The notes below the pieces were generated by a model, which searched no databases, was not told the origin of the DNA, and saw only the letters and a program-made list of their open reading frames with translations. Source: Stutzerimonas stutzeri (GTDB lineage Bacteria > Pseudomonadota > Gammaproteobacteria > Pseudomonadales > Pseudomonadaceae). From it: 64,000 nucleotides of DNA. Below, one piece after another: positions 45,391 to 55,092 of the stretch. A program made the translations under genes and the position numbers. Where the stretch lies: positions 124,001-188,000 of the forward strand of contig NZ_JAMOIC010000007.1 in the NCBI RefSeq assembly GCF_024448895.1. The letters are read 5' to 3'. Positions within the stretch are counted from its first letter, which is position 1, and each line of letters opens with the position of its first letter.

Positions 45391-46562
45391 CAGCCAGCCC
45401 AACTCTGCAGCCCGCGGGCGATACGCTCAACGGCCTGCTCCAGTAGCGGCAGACTCTGGGTATAGGCGAAACGCACATGGTGCCCGGCCTGGTAACGACC
45501 GAAGTCCAGCCCTGGGGTAATGGCGACGAATTCGGTTTCCAGCATGTGCTGGCAGAAGGCATAGGCGTCTCCGCCAAAGGCGCTGATGTCGGCATACAGA
45601 TAAAAGGCGCCTTCGGGTTCTACGGCGATGCCGAAGCCAAGCTCGCGCAGGGCAGGCAGGAGGAAATCGCGGCGCTTGGCAAACTCGCCGCGACGGGCTT
45701 CGAGGATGTCCAGCGTAGCCGGCTCGAAACACGCCAGCGCGGCGTGCTGGGCCATGGTCGGCGCACTGATGTAGAGGTTCTGCGCGAGCTTCTCCAGCTC
45801 GCTCACAGCCTCCGGCGGCGCGACCAGCCAGCCGAGCCGCCAGCCCGTCATGCCGAAGTACTTCGAGAAGCTGTTGAGCACGAAAGCCGCATCGTCGACC
45901 TCAAGCACACTCGTCGCATCGGTGCCGTAGGTCAGACCGTGGTAGATCTCGTCCACCACCAGATGCCCGCCGCGTTCCTTCAGTGCCGAGGAAAGGCCGG
46001 CCAGGTCGGCCCGACTCAACAGCGTTCCGGTGGGGTTGGCCGGTGAAGCAACCAGCGCGCCCACGCTGTCCTTGTCCCAGTAACGCTCGACCAGATCCCC
46101 TGTCAGCTGATAGCGCACGTCCGGGCCCACTGGCACCAGCTGGGCGGCACCTTCGATCAGGCGCAGGAAGTGCCGGTTGCACGGATATCCGGGGTCCGCC
46201 AGCAGCCAGTGCTTACCGGGATCGACCAACAAGCTGCTGGCCAGCAGAAGCGCACCGGATCCGCCGGGAGTAATCAGCACGCGTTCGGGGTCAATAGACA
46301 GTTGATATCGCTCGGCGTAGAAACCGGCAATCGCTTCGCGCAGTTGCGGCAGACCTCGGGCGGCGGTGTAGCGGGTATGGCCCGCCGCGAGGGCAGCCTG
46401 ACCGGCCGCCACGATGGGGGCAGCGGTGGTGAAGTCCGGCTCACCGATTTCAAGGTGAATCACATCACGTCCCGAAGCTTGAAGTTCGTTGGCCCGCGCC
46501 AGCAACGCCATGACGTGAAAAGGTTCGATTGCACGGCTACGCGCGCTATATGACGAGGTCAT
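45390..46562 (-). CDS. Pyridoxal phosphate-dependent aminotransferase (class I)
   Basis: A 390-residue fold-type I aminotransferase. N-terminal [82 protein letters not shown], and the PLP-binding Lys in [23 protein letters not shown] (about residue 232). The C-terminal Arg is in HHVRFAYTQ. Substrate not certain; similar proteins transaminate aspartate, alanine or aromatic amino acids. The start at 46562 has AGGAAGG 8 bases upstream. The upstream frame to 46736 lacks this. sfsA is coupled downstream, and dksA diverges 192 bases away. Confidence 0.9.
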   Translation of the reverse strand: MTSSYSARSRAIEPFHVMALLARANELQASGRDVIHLEIGEPDFTTAAPIVAAGQAALAAGHTRYTAARGLPQLREAIAGFYAERYQLSIDPERVLITPGGSGALLLASSLLVDPGKHWLLADPGYPCNRHFLRLIEGAAQLVPVGPDVRYQLTGDLVERYWDKDSVGALVASPANPTGTLLSRADLAGLSSALKERGGHLVVDEIYHGLTYGTDATSVLEVDDAAFVLNSFSKYFGMTGWRLGWLVAPPEAVSELEKLAQNLYISAPTMAQHAALACFEPATLDILEARRGEFAKRRDFLLPALRELGFGIAVEPEGAFYLYADISAFGGDAYAFCQHMLETEFVAITPGLDFGRYQAGHHVRFAYTQSLPLLEQAVERIARGLQSWAG

Positions 46563-46754
46563 CTGACCTTCCTGATGAGTACAAAGCGTGAATTCTACCC
46601 AAGGTCCCTCTGACACCGCAGCCACCGTGATATTCGGGAGTAGCGCACCCCGATACGATCTGGTAAGTTCGCCCGCTTGCAGCCGCAGGGCCGGCACGGG
46701 CCGGCAGAGGGATTCACTATCCTGCGCAATGGACATAGCGAGAGGCGTTCATCC

Positions 46755-47198
46755 ATGCCCATTACCAAAACGACAAACAGCAACCAACTGATTCGCGCCT
46801 TCGTGCCCTATAAAGAGTCCAAGGGCGAGGAATACATGAGCGACAACATGCGCGCTCATTTCAGCGGCATCCTCAACAAGTGGAAGCTGGAGCTGATGGA
46901 GGAAGTCGATCGCACCGTGCACCACATGCAGGACGAAGCGGCCAATTTCCCCGATCCAGCGGACCGCGCCAGCCAGGAAGAAGAATTCAGCCTGGAACTG
47001 CGCGCCCGTGATCGCGAGCGCAAGCTGATCAAGAAGATCGACGAGACGCTGCAGCTGATCGAAGACAACGAATACGGCTGGTGCGATTCGTGCGGCGTCG
47101 AGATCGGCATCCGCCGGCTGGAAGCCCGCCCCACTGCTACGCTGTGCATTGACTGCAAGACGCTGGCGGAGATCAAGGAAAAGCAGATCGGTTCCTGA
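46755..47198 (+). CDS. dksA: RNA polymerase-binding transcription factor DksA
   Basis: 147 residues, the canonical DksA. A long coiled-coil (about 35-105) carries the tip residues in [17 protein letters not shown] ([10 protein letters not shown]), and the zinc finger has four Cys: [31 protein letters not shown]. It enters the RNA polymerase secondary channel and, with ppGpp, represses rRNA and activates amino acid synthesis promoters. The start at 46755 is preferred; the longer frame back to 46677 overlaps the divergent promoter region. A hairpin terminator follows. Gene order dksA-gluQ-cbrA is as in other pseudomonads. Confidence 0.96.
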   Translation: MPITKTTNSNQLIRAFVPYKESKGEEYMSDNMRAHFSGILNKWKLELMEEVDRTVHHMQDEAANFPDPADRASQEEEFSLELRARDRERKLIKKIDETLQLIEDNEYGWCDSCGVEIGIRRLEARPTATLCIDCKTLAEIKEKQIGS

Positions 47199-47205
47199 TC
47201 CCGAA

Positions 47206-47225
47206 CGGGGCGCTACGGCGCCCCG
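47206..47225 (+). terminator. Hairpin terminator after dksA
   Basis: Perfect stem CGGGGCGC / GCGCCCCG with a 4-base loop, 8 bases after the stop codon, followed by CTTCATTT, a moderate T content. Confidence 0.75.
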
Positions 47226-47288
47226 CTTCATTTCAGCCCCTGGCTGGCCGCATCATCCCGCCTCGATGTCTCTCCCCCGAGCCGGCTC

Positions 47289-48179
47289 ATGTCCATACCC
47301 TCCTCTTATATAGGCCGTTTCGCGCCAACGCCGAGTGGCTACTTGCACTTTGGCTCGCTGATCGCTGCCCTCGCATCCTATCTCGATGCCCGTGCCGTCG
47401 GTGGCCGCTGGCTGTTGCGCATGGAAGACCTCGACCCACCTCGGGAAATGGCTGGGGCCCAAGCGGCTATTCTGCAGGCGCTCGAAGCTTACGGGTTCGA
47501 ATGGGACGGGCAAATGGTTCGCCAGAGCGAACGACTCGATGTCTATAACAGCGTGATCGACCGGCTCCTGCGTGACGGCCATGCGTACGCCTGCACCTGT
47601 TCACGCAAGCAACTGGAGCCTTTTAACGGACTCTATCCCGGCTTCTGTCGGGAAGCCGGACGCGCTCCCAGCGGCGCCGCCATTCGCGTGCGCGTTCCGG
47701 ACCGCGAATACGGATTCTGCGATCGCACCCAGGGTGAATACCACCAGCGCCTAACCCGCGAGGTCGGCGACTTCGTAATTCGTCGCCGCGATGGGCTGAT
47801 CGCCTACCAGTTGGCCGTGGTACTGGACGATGCCTGGCAGGGCATCACCGACATCGTTCGCGGTGCCGACCTGCTCGACTCCACACCGCGCCAGCTCTAT
47901 CTGCAGGAACTTGTCGGCCTGGCAAGACCGCGTTATCTGCACGTCCCGCTGATCATTCAGCCCAACGGCCACAAGCTGGGCAAGCGCTATCGTTCGCCGC
48001 CACTACAACCCGCCGAGGCCACCCCGCTGCTGCTCCGGGCGCTGCGCGCCCTCGGTCAGACAACCCCATGCGAACTGGAAGATGCGCTACCAACCGAAGT
48101 CCTGACCTGGGCCATTTCAAGCTGGGACGCCAAGCGTATTCCACAGTGCCGCACACTGCCCGAAGCCCAGCTGCGCTAA
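47289..48179 (+). CDS. gluQ: Glutamyl-Q tRNA(Asp) synthetase GluQRS
   Basis: A 296-residue paralogue of the catalytic domain of glutamyl-tRNA synthetase that attaches Glu to queuosine in the anticodon loop of tRNA-Asp. YIGRFAPTPSGYLHFGSLIAALASYLDARAVGGRWLLRMEDLDPPRE has the HIGH-like motif, zinc ligands lie in YACTCSRKQLEPFNGLYPGFCRE, and the KMSKS-like segment is GHKLGKRYRSPPL. No anticodon-binding domain, as expected. In P. aeruginosa it also lies between dksA and cbrA. Confidence 0.93.
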   Translation: MSIPSSYIGRFAPTPSGYLHFGSLIAALASYLDARAVGGRWLLRMEDLDPPREMAGAQAAILQALEAYGFEWDGQMVRQSERLDVYNSVIDRLLRDGHAYACTCSRKQLEPFNGLYPGFCREAGRAPSGAAIRVRVPDREYGFCDRTQGEYHQRLTREVGDFVIRRRDGLIAYQLAVVLDDAWQGITDIVRGADLLDSTPRQLYLQELVGLARPRYLHVPLIIQPNGHKLGKRYRSPPLQPAEATPLLLRALRALGQTTPCELEDALPTEVLTWAISSWDAKRIPQCRTLPEAQLR

Positions 48180-48285
48180 CGTTCCTCCTGGCTGCGCCGG
48201 TGGAAACATCGCTCATTACCCGCCGATGTGGCTTGTGGCGTGCCGCTTCCTTTACCATCCGCGTACTTTCGACACGAGTTCCAGC

Positions 48286-48462
48286 ATGTATATCTACCGA
48301 CTGGTGCTGCTCCTGGTGGTGGGGATCTATTTGTTTTCCCCCGCGATCATGGACTGGTGGATCGACCCCAATGGCGCCTGGTACCGGCCCTATCTGCTGT
48401 GGCTGATCCTCATCGTGGTGACTTTCATTCTCCAGAGCCAGCGCGATGCCGACGAGCTTTAG
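48286..48462 (+). CDS. cbrX: CbrX-like small membrane protein
   Basis: A 58-residue protein with two membrane segments (YIYRLVLLLVVGIYLFSPAIM and YLLWLILIVVTFIL). Its last 17 bases overlap the start of cbrA, so translation is coupled. In P. putida an equivalent small reading frame, cbrX, is co-transcribed with cbrA and influences its translation; I assign the symbol on position, size and topology. The frame extends upstream to 48226, but the ATG at 48286 gives the compact membrane protein. Confidence 0.78.
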   Translation: MYIYRLVLLLVVGIYLFSPAIMDWWIDPNGAWYRPYLLWLILIVVTFILQSQRDADEL

Positions 48463-51400
48463 CCTCAGCCACCTGATCCTGATCAGCGTTGCCTACCTGC
48501 TGGTGCTGTTCAGCGTGGCATGGGTCAGCGAGCGCGGGCTGATTCCGCGCTGGATCATTCGCCATCCTCTGACCTACACCCTGTCACTCGGCGTTTACGC
48601 CAGCGCCTGGGCGTTCTATGGCACCGTTGGCCTCGCCTATCAGTACGGTTACGGCTTCCTGGCCACCTATCTCGGCGTCTGCGGCGCCTTCCTGCTCGCG
48701 CCGGTACTGCTCTACCCGATTCTGAGGATCACCCGCACTTATCAATTGGCCTCGCTCGCGGATCTGTTCGCTTTTCGCTTCCGCAGTACCTGGAGCGGCG
48801 CGCTGACCACCATCGTCATGTTGATTGGCATGCTTCCGCTGCTGGCGCTGCAGATACAAGCAGTGGCCGATGCGATTGGCATCCTCACACTCGAGCCGCT
48901 GCAGGAGCGAGTCGCGCTGGGCTATTGCGTGATGATCATGCTGTTCACCATTCTCTTTGGTGCCCGACATATCGCCACGCGGGAAAAGCACGAGGGACTG
49001 GTATTCGCCATCGCCTTCGAGTCGGTGGTCAAGCTGCTGACCTTTGGCGCCATCGGCCTGTATGCGCTCTTCGTGGTGTTCGGCGGCCCGCACCAACTCG
49101 AGATCTGGTTGCTGCAGAACCAGTCCGCGCTGCAGGCTTTGCATACGCCCCTGCAGGAAGGTCCGTGGCGAACCCTGCTGCTGGTGTTTTTTGCCTCGGC
49201 CATCGTCATGCCGCACATGTACCACATGACTTTCACCGAGAATCTCAACCCGCGCGCCCTGGTCAGCGCCAGCTGGGGCCTGCCGCTGTATCTGCTGCTG
49301 ATGAGCCTGGCAGTGCCACTGATTCTCTGGGCGGGCCTCAAACTTGGTGTCAGCACCAATCCTGAATATTTCACCCTGGGCCTTGGCATTACGGCGCAGA
49401 GCGAGACCCTTACCTTGCTTGCCTTCGTCGGCGGACTGTCGGCATCCAGCGGCCTGATCATCGTCAGCACCCTGGCACTGTCGGGCATGGCGCTCAACCA
49501 TCTGGTGCTGCCGCTGTACCAGCCACCAACCGAAGGCAACATCTACCGCTGGCTCAAGTGGACTCGCCGCAGCCTGATCCTGGCGATCATCATGGCCGGC
49601 TATGGCTTCTATTTGCTCCTGGGTGCCGAGCAGGACCTTTCCAACCTGGGCATCGTCGCGTTCGTTGCGACGCTGCAGTTTCTTCCCGGTGTCCTGTCGG
49701 TACTCTACTGGCCGACCGCCAACCGTCGCGGGTACATTGTCGGTCTGCTGTCCGGCATCGCCGTCTGGGTCGTTACCATGCTGCTACCGCTGGTGGGCAA
49801 TCTCGATGGCTTCTACATTCCTCTGTTCAACGTCGTCTACGTACTCGATGACACCAGTTGGCACCTGGCGGCAATCGCCTCGCTGGCGGTCAACGTGCTG
49901 GCGTTCTCGCTGTTCTCGCTATTCACTGAAACCAGCGCCGAGGAACAGGCTGCAGCCGAAGCCTGTGCAGTGGAAAACGTCCGTCGCCCTCAGCGACGTG
50001 AACTGGCTGCCGCCTCGCCGCAGGAATTTGCCACGCAGCTGGCGAAACCGCTGGGAGCCAAGACCGCGCAGCGCGAGGTCGAACAGGCGCTGCGGGACCT
50101 GCAATTGCCCTTCGACGAGCACCGGCCTTACGCATTGAGACGCCTGCGTGATCGTATCGAGGCGAACCTGTCCGGGCTGATGGGCCCGAGCGTGGCTCAG
50201 GACATTGTGGAGAATTTCCTTTCCTACAAGAACGGTGCAGACGGCTATGTCACCGAAGATATTCACTTTATCGAGAGCCGCCTGGAGGACTACCACTCCC
50301 GCCTGACCGGCCTGGCAGCCGAACTCGACGCGCTGCGCCGCTATCACCGGCAGACATTGCAGGAACTGCCCATGGGCGTCTGCTCGCTGGCCAAGGATCA
50401 GGAGATCCTGATGTGGAACAGGGCTCTGGAAGAACTCACTGAGATCCCGGCGCTTCAGGTCGTAGGCTCACGGCTCTCCACTATCGCCGAACCCTGGCAG
50501 AGCCTGCTCAGCGGTTTTACCCAGCAGGGTGAAGAACACTTGCATAAGCAGCGACTTCAACTGGACGGCCACAGCCGCTGCCTGAACCTGCACAAAGCCG
50601 CCATCGCCGAACCGCTTGCGCCAGGCAACAGCGGCCTGGTGTTACTGATCGAGGACCTTACCGAGACCCAGCAACTGGAAGACCGGCTGGTCCACTCTGA
50701 ACGCCTCGCCAGCATCGGTCGACTGGCCGCAGGCGTGGCGCATGAAATTGGCAACCCGATCACCGGCATCGCCTGCCTGGCGCAGAATCTGCGTGAGGAG
50801 CGCGAAGCCGACAATGAGATCAGCGAGATCAGCAATCAGATCGTCGAGCAGACCAAGCGCGTCTCACGCATCGTCCAATCCCTGATGAGTTTTGCCCACG
50901 CCGGCGGGCGGCAGCAGGACCTCTACCCGGTCAGCCTGGCCGAAGTGGCACAGGATGCGATCGCCCTGCTTTCGCTCAATCGCCGCGGCACCGATGTTCG
51001 CTTTTTCAACCTCTGTGACCCTGACCATCTGGCCGAAGGTGACCCACAGCGCCTGGCTCAGGTACTGATCAACCTGCTGTCCAACGCCCGCGATGCATCG
51101 GAACCCGGTGGCGCGATCAGGGTACGCAGCGAGGTATCCGAACAGACCGTCTACCTGATCGTCGAAGACGAAGGCAGCGGTATTCCGCAATCGATTCAGG
51201 ACCGACTGTTCGAACCCTTCTTCACCACCAAGGACCCGGGCGAAGGGACCGGGCTGGGCCTTGCACTGGTCTATTCGATCGTGGAAGAGCATTATGGCCA
51301 GATCAATATCGACAGCCCGGCAGACCTGGAAACCCAACGCGGCACGCGTTTCCGCATCACCCTGCCGCGGCATGTCGAGGCGACAGGTGCCCGTGAGTAA
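48446..51400 (+). CDS. cbrA: Sensor histidine kinase/transporter-like CbrA
   Basis: A 984-residue sensor with an unusual plan: residues 1 to about 500 are a sodium:solute symporter (SLC5-type) domain of about 13 membrane segments, followed by a STAC linker region (about 545-625), a PAS domain (about 635-735), HisKA with His near 766 in GVAHEIGNPITGIACLAQNL, and HATPase with LLSNARDASEP, VEDEGSGIPQS and GEGTGLGLALVY. It governs use of amino acids and other carbon sources by phosphorylating CbrB; in P. putida the transporter part carries histidine. It overlaps cbrX and is followed by a disrupted small frame before cbrB. Confidence 0.96.
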   Translation: MPTSFSLSHLILISVAYLLVLFSVAWVSERGLIPRWIIRHPLTYTLSLGVYASAWAFYGTVGLAYQYGYGFLATYLGVCGAFLLAPVLLYPILRITRTYQLASLADLFAFRFRSTWSGALTTIVMLIGMLPLLALQIQAVADAIGILTLEPLQERVALGYCVMIMLFTILFGARHIATREKHEGLVFAIAFESVVKLLTFGAIGLYALFVVFGGPHQLEIWLLQNQSALQALHTPLQEGPWRTLLLVFFASAIVMPHMYHMTFTENLNPRALVSASWGLPLYLLLMSLAVPLILWAGLKLGVSTNPEYFTLGLGITAQSETLTLLAFVGGLSASSGLIIVSTLALSGMALNHLVLPLYQPPTEGNIYRWLKWTRRSLILAIIMAGYGFYLLLGAEQDLSNLGIVAFVATLQFLPGVLSVLYWPTANRRGYIVGLLSGIAVWVVTMLLPLVGNLDGFYIPLFNVVYVLDDTSWHLAAIASLAVNVLAFSLFSLFTETSAEEQAAAEACAVENVRRPQRRELAAASPQEFATQLAKPLGAKTAQREVEQALRDLQLPFDEHRPYALRRLRDRIEANLSGLMGPSVAQDIVENFLSYKNGADGYVTEDIHFIESRLEDYHSRLTGLAAELDALRRYHRQTLQELPMGVCSLAKDQEILMWNRALEELTEIPALQVVGSRLSTIAEPWQSLLSGFTQQGEEHLHKQRLQLDGHSRCLNLHKAAIAEPLAPGNSGLVLLIEDLTETQQLEDRLVHSERLASIGRLAAGVAHEIGNPITGIACLAQNLREEREADNEISEISNQIVEQTKRVSRIVQSLMSFAHAGGRQQDLYPVSLAEVAQDAIALLSLNRRGTDVRFFNLCDPDHLAEGDPQRLAQVLINLLSNARDASEPGGAIRVRSEVSEQTVYLIVEDEGSGIPQSIQDRLFEPFFTTKDPGEGTGLGLALVYSIVEEHYGQINIDSPADLETQRGTRFRITLPRHVEATGARE

Positions 51401-51610
51401 CGGGGCGATGTTCGCTTTTCGCCGCGTTCCGGCGACCACTGGCACAGCGCATAGCTGGGCCTTTGACGACCAGGACGCCGACACGACAATGCCCTGCACT
51501 GGCACACCTACGCCGCACTGCGGCAGCTTGCACAGCCTTGGGAACTATCGCCAGATGATTTCGGTTCCCACCCGCTCATAGCCGCCTTCAGCCCGTCGAG
51601 AGAGTACTGA
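51393..51610 (+). pseudogene. Small reading frame between cbrA and cbrB, broken by a frameshift
   Basis: A GTG at 51393 overlaps the cbrA end (GTGAGTAA) and opens a frame reading SNGAMFAFRRVPATTGTAHSWAFDDQDADT. A second frame shifted by one base reads [40 protein letters not shown] and stops at the TGA at 51608-51610, which overlaps the cbrB ATG (TGATG). The second frame is closed upstream by a TGA at 51464-51466, so the shift must fall at about 51467-51500. Together they would make about 72 residues filling the whole cbrA-cbrB gap with overlaps at both ends. Mutation, sequencing error or frameshifting are all possible; no slippery heptamer is obvious. Confidence 0.5.
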
Positions 51611-53037
51611 TGTCCCATATTCTGATCGTCGAAGACGAAACCATCATCCGCTCCGCCTTGCGTCGACTGCTCGAACGCAACCAGTACGAGGTCAGCGAGG
51701 CCGGCTCGGTACAGGAAGCCCAGGAGCGCTTCAGCATTCCGGGCTTCGACCTCATCGTCAGCGACCTGCGCCTACCCGGCGCGCCTGGCACCGAGCTGAT
51801 CAAGCTTGCCGAAGGCACGCCAGTGTTGATCATGACCAGTTATGCGAGTCTGCGCTCAGCGGTGGACTCGATGAAAATGGGCGCGATGGACTACATCGCC
51901 AAACCCTTCGACCACGACGAAATGCTTCAGACCGTGGCCCGCATCCTCAATGACCGACAGCAATCAGCCGCGACGCCGGCAGCAACTGCGCGCACGACAG
52001 CCACAGCGGCAGGCGCAGCCACGCAGGACGGTTCGGCCAGCGGCGAAATAGGCATCATCGGGCGCTGCGGTCCGATGCAGGATCTGTTCGGCAAGATCCG
52101 CAAGGTCGCCCCGACCGACTCCAACGTACTTATTCAGGGCGAATCAGGCACGGGCAAGGAGCTGGTTGCCCGCGCATTGCACAACCTCTCGCGGCGCGCC
52201 AAGGCCACGATGATCTCGGTCAACTGCGCTGCGATTCCAGAATCTCTGATCGAGTCCGAACTCTTCGGGCATGAGAAAGGTGCCTTCACGGGCGCCAGCG
52301 CCGGGCGCGCCGGCCTGGTTGAAGCAGCGGATGGCGGCACACTGTTCCTCGACGAGATTGGTGAACTTCCGCTGGAAGCTCAGGCCCGCCTGCTGCGCGT
52401 CCTGCAGGAAGGCGAGATTCGGCGTGTCGGTTCGACGCAGTCACAGAAGGTCGATGTGAGGCTGATCGCCGCGACCCACCGAGATCTGAAAACCCTGGCC
52501 AAGAACGGACAGTTCCGCGAAGACCTCTATTACCGGCTCCATGTGATTGCTCTAAAACTACCGCCCCTGCGCGAGCGTAGTGCCGATGTTCTGGAGATCG
52601 CGCGAGCATTCCTCGCGCGGCAAGGCGAGCGCATGGCCAAGGAAGACCTACACTTTTCCCGGGAAGCCGAGCAGGCCGTACGGCATTACACCTGGCCGGG
52701 CAATGTGCGAGAACTGGAGAACGCCATCGAGCGGGCAGCGATTCTCAGTGACAGTGAAGAAATCAGTGCCGAGCTGCTGGGCATCGATATCGAGCTCGAT
52801 AACCTCGATGACGACTTCGACGAGCCTTGCGCTGCGCTTGGTACCTCGATCTCTACCAGCAATGAGCCAACCGAAGATCTTTCGCTGGAAGACTACTTCC
52901 AGCATTTCGTACTCGAGCACCAGGATCACATGACCGAGACCGAGCTCGCTCGCAAGCTCGGGATCAGCCGCAAGTGTCTGTGGGAACGCCGTCAGCGGCT
53001 GGGCATTCCGCGGCGCAAATCGGCTACCGCTGGGTAG
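51610..53037 (+). CDS. cbrB: NtrC-family response regulator CbrB
   Basis: A 475-residue sigma-54 activator. Receiver domain (1-115) with phospho-Asp in [15 protein letters not shown] and Lys in [12 protein letters not shown]+ domain (about 150-385) with Walker [15 protein letters not shown], sigma-54 contact loop [13 protein letters not shown], Walker [14 protein letters not shown] and sensor II region [14 protein letters not shown]; and a C-terminal Fis-type HTH ([28 protein letters not shown]). It activates crcZ, whose sigma-54 promoter lies 130 bases downstream. The Ala/Thr-rich linker at about 120-145 is variable. Confidence 0.96.
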   Translation: MSHILIVEDETIIRSALRRLLERNQYEVSEAGSVQEAQERFSIPGFDLIVSDLRLPGAPGTELIKLAEGTPVLIMTSYASLRSAVDSMKMGAMDYIAKPFDHDEMLQTVARILNDRQQSAATPAATARTTATAAGAATQDGSASGEIGIIGRCGPMQDLFGKIRKVAPTDSNVLIQGESGTGKELVARALHNLSRRAKATMISVNCAAIPESLIESELFGHEKGAFTGASAGRAGLVEAADGGTLFLDEIGELPLEAQARLLRVLQEGEIRRVGSTQSQKVDVRLIAATHRDLKTLAKNGQFREDLYYRLHVIALKLPPLRERSADVLEIARAFLARQGERMAKEDLHFSREAEQAVRHYTWPGNVRELENAIERAAILSDSEEISAELLGIDIELDNLDDDFDEPCAALGTSISTSNEPTEDLSLEDYFQHFVLEHQDHMTETELARKLGISRKCLWERRQRLGIPRRKSATAG

Positions 53038-53042
53038 TGCGC

Positions 53043-53079
53043 TGTTACCGCCACTACCTAGACGTAACAAAATGCGGGG
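53043..53079. promoter_or_regulatory. Putative CbrB binding sites upstream of crcZ
   Basis: TGTTAC (53043-53048) and GTAACA (53064-53069) form an inverted repeat with a 15-base spacer, followed by GGTAAC (53075-53080). These lie 85-125 bases upstream of the sigma-54 promoter, the normal place for an NtrC-type enhancer. CbrB sites in pseudomonads contain TGTTAC/GTAACA half-sites, so this is a good candidate. Confidence 0.65.
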
Positions 53080-53165
53080 TTATCGGTAACGAACACCTGC
53101 CGACATTTGGACCATCCGCAGCAACAGAATCCTCAAGCTATTGATTTAAAAGAGTTTTCAAAAAC

Positions 53166-53182
53166 TGGCACGGCGAATGCTT
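53166..53182 (+). promoter_or_regulatory. Sigma-54 promoter of crcZ
   Basis: TGGCACGGCGAATGCTT: GG at 53167-53168 (-24) and GC at 53179-53180 (-12) with exactly 10 bases between, the invariant sigma-54 spacing. It predicts transcription from about 53192. Confidence 0.85.
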
Positions 53183-53191
53183 TATATCTGG

Positions 53192-53557
53192 CACAACAAC
53201 AATAACAAGCAGACCCACAATAAGAACAAGACGTACCGGCTCTAGCAAAATAAAGACAATAAGGCAGAGACGTAGCTAACTGATTCTTTTGGAGAGGAAG
53301 TGCCAAATGGGGTTTTGCCCCGCGACCAGGCTGAGAACAACAAAAACTGCATAAGCAGCGCCTGAACTGGTTGGATCAATGATCGATGGCAAATCAGCGA
53401 CCAAAGAAATCCGTTTGCTCTTTGCTCCCAACGTAGGAGCGATTCCCGGACGCAGTAGCGGAAGGGAACGGGTGATCAAACAAAAACAACACGCCCGAAA
53501 TACTAATAACAACAAAGCACGCGACATCATTTAAAGGGGGAGCTTAGGCTCCCCCTA
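53192..53557 (+). ncRNA. crcZ: CrcZ small RNA (Hfq/Crc titrating)
   Basis: The roughly 650-base gap between cbrB and pcnB has no credible reading frame but contains a region of about 365 bases starting after the sigma-54 promoter. It carries six A-rich AAnAAnAA-type motifs, at 53195-53208, 53219-53229, 53247-53262, 53336-53346, 53478-53489 and 53505-53515, the Hfq distal-face sites that define CrcZ in pseudomonads. It ends in a hairpin AGGGGGAGC/GCTCCCCCT (53535-53556). CrcZ relieves carbon catabolite repression by sequestering Hfq/Crc. Length is close to the P. aeruginosa RNA (about 407). Ends are inferred. Confidence 0.88.
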
Positions 53558-53562
53558 GTGCT
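53535..53562 (+). terminator. Terminator of crcZ
   Basis: Nine-base stem AGGGGGAGC / GCTCCCCCT with loop TTAG, followed by AGTGCTTTCTGG. The T run is short, but the stem is strong and it marks the end of the A-rich RNA. Confidence 0.7.
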
Positions 53563-53693
53563 TTCTGGCTTCGGCCGTTGCTTTGACACCTCCCCGCGCT
53601 TCGTTCACCATCCCGGTTCCCGGTGCTAGAATCCACGCTCGTTTCGTGGCAATTCCCTTCGCCACCTTGTCATTTCGCCACACAGTGCCTCTC

Positions 53694-55091
53694 ATGCTGA
53701 AAAAGCTGTTCCAGTCTTTTCGATCTCCTCTGCGCCGCTTCCCGCATCCTCGTCGCACACCCGAAATACTGTCCAGCCGGCAGCATTCGCTGCACCGTGA
53801 TGACCTCAGCCGGCATGCCGTCAGTGTGGTCGAGCGTCTCCAGCAGGCGGGTTACGAGGCTTATGTCGTCGGCGGGTGCGTCCGCGATCTGCTGCTGGAT
53901 CTGGACCCCAAGGATTACGATGTCGCGACCAGTGCTACCCCCGAGCAGGTTCGAGCTGAATTTCGCAACGCGCGGGTGATCGGCCGCCGTTTCAAGCTGG
54001 TCCACGTGCATTTCGGGCGGGAAATCATCGAGGTCGCAACGTTCCGCGCCAATCACCCGGAAGTAGACGACGATGACGCCAGCCATCTGGCCTCACGTAA
54101 CGAGAGCGGTCGCATCCTGCGTGACAACATCTACGGAACGCTCGAGGACGATGCCCAGCGCCGCGATTTCACCATCAACGCGCTGTACTACGATCCATCC
54201 AGCGAACGCATCCTCGACCATACTCACGGCGTCAAGGACATCCGCAACCGCCTCATTCGCCTGATCGGCGACCCCGAGCAGCGTTACCAGGAAGACCCTG
54301 TGCGCATGCTTCGCGCCGTTCGCTTCGCCGCAAAGCTGGACTTCGAGATCGAACAGCATAGCGCCGAGCCCATCGCTGACCTGGCCGACCTGCTGAACGA
54401 CGTCCCCGCGGCGCGACTCTTCGACGAGATCATCAAGCTATTCCTTAGCGGCAAGGCCGAACGCACCTTCGAACTGCTGCTGGAATACGACCTGTTTGCC
54501 CCGCTGTTTCCGGCCAGCGCCGAAGCACTGGAAGACAACCCGGAGTACGCCGGCACACTGATTCGCAATGCCCTGGCCAACACCGACCAGCGTATCGCTC
54601 AAGGCAAGCCCGTCACGCCCGCGTTCCTGTTTGCCGCCCTGCTCTGGCCCGCCCTTCCTGCCCGCATCGCCGAGGTTCAGGCACGAGGCCTGCCGCCGAT
54701 CCCAGCCGCTCAGGAAGCCGCTCACGACATCATCTGGGAGCAGTGCCAGCGCACGGCGATCCCGAAGCGATTCACCATGCCCATGCGAGAAATCTGGGAC
54801 ATGCAGGAGCGCCTGCCGCGTCGCCAGGGCCGTCGCGCAGATCAGTTGCTGGACAACCCGCGGTTCCGTGCCGGTTACGATTTCCTCCTGCTGCGTGAGA
54901 GCGCTGGCGAAGAGACCGATGGGCTGGGCGAGTGGTGGACCGAGTATCAGGAGGCCAATGAAAGCGAACGTCGCACCATGATTCGTGGCCTCACCAGCAA
55001 GGACGACGGCAGCGGCGCGCCGCGCAAGCGTCGCCGCAGTAACCGCCGCAAGCGGGGCCCGAACGAAAACGCGCCTGCTTCTACAGACTGA
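53694..55091 (+). CDS. pcnB: Poly(A) polymerase I PcnB
   Basis: A protein of 465 residues from the ATG at 53694. Class II nucleotidyltransferase with YEAYVVGGCVRDLLLDLDPKDYDVATSATPEQV (GG, Arg, DxD-type acidic pair, about 62-95), the template-independent domain RRDFTINALYYDPSSERILDHTHGVKDIRNRLIRLIGDPEQRYQEDPVRMLRAVRFAAKL, and a basic tail (APRKRRRSNRRKRGPNE) typical of bacterial PAPs and absent from CCA-adding enzymes. It polyadenylates RNA 3' ends and promotes decay. folK starts one base after its stop. The frame extends upstream to 53583, but the ATG at 53694 gives MLKKLFQSFRSPLRR, the normal N-terminus. Confidence 0.93.
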   Translation: MLKKLFQSFRSPLRRFPHPRRTPEILSSRQHSLHRDDLSRHAVSVVERLQQAGYEAYVVGGCVRDLLLDLDPKDYDVATSATPEQVRAEFRNARVIGRRFKLVHVHFGREIIEVATFRANHPEVDDDDASHLASRNESGRILRDNIYGTLEDDAQRRDFTINALYYDPSSERILDHTHGVKDIRNRLIRLIGDPEQRYQEDPVRMLRAVRFAAKLDFEIEQHSAEPIADLADLLNDVPAARLFDEIIKLFLSGKAERTFELLLEYDLFAPLFPASAEALEDNPEYAGTLIRNALANTDQRIAQGKPVTPAFLFAALLWPALPARIAEVQARGLPPIPAAQEAAHDIIWEQCQRTAIPKRFTMPMREIWDMQERLPRRQGRRADQLLDNPRFRAGYDFLLLRESAGEETDGLGEWWTEYQEANESERRTMIRGLTSKDDGSGAPRKRRRSNRRKRGPNENAPASTD

Positions 55092-55092
55092 C

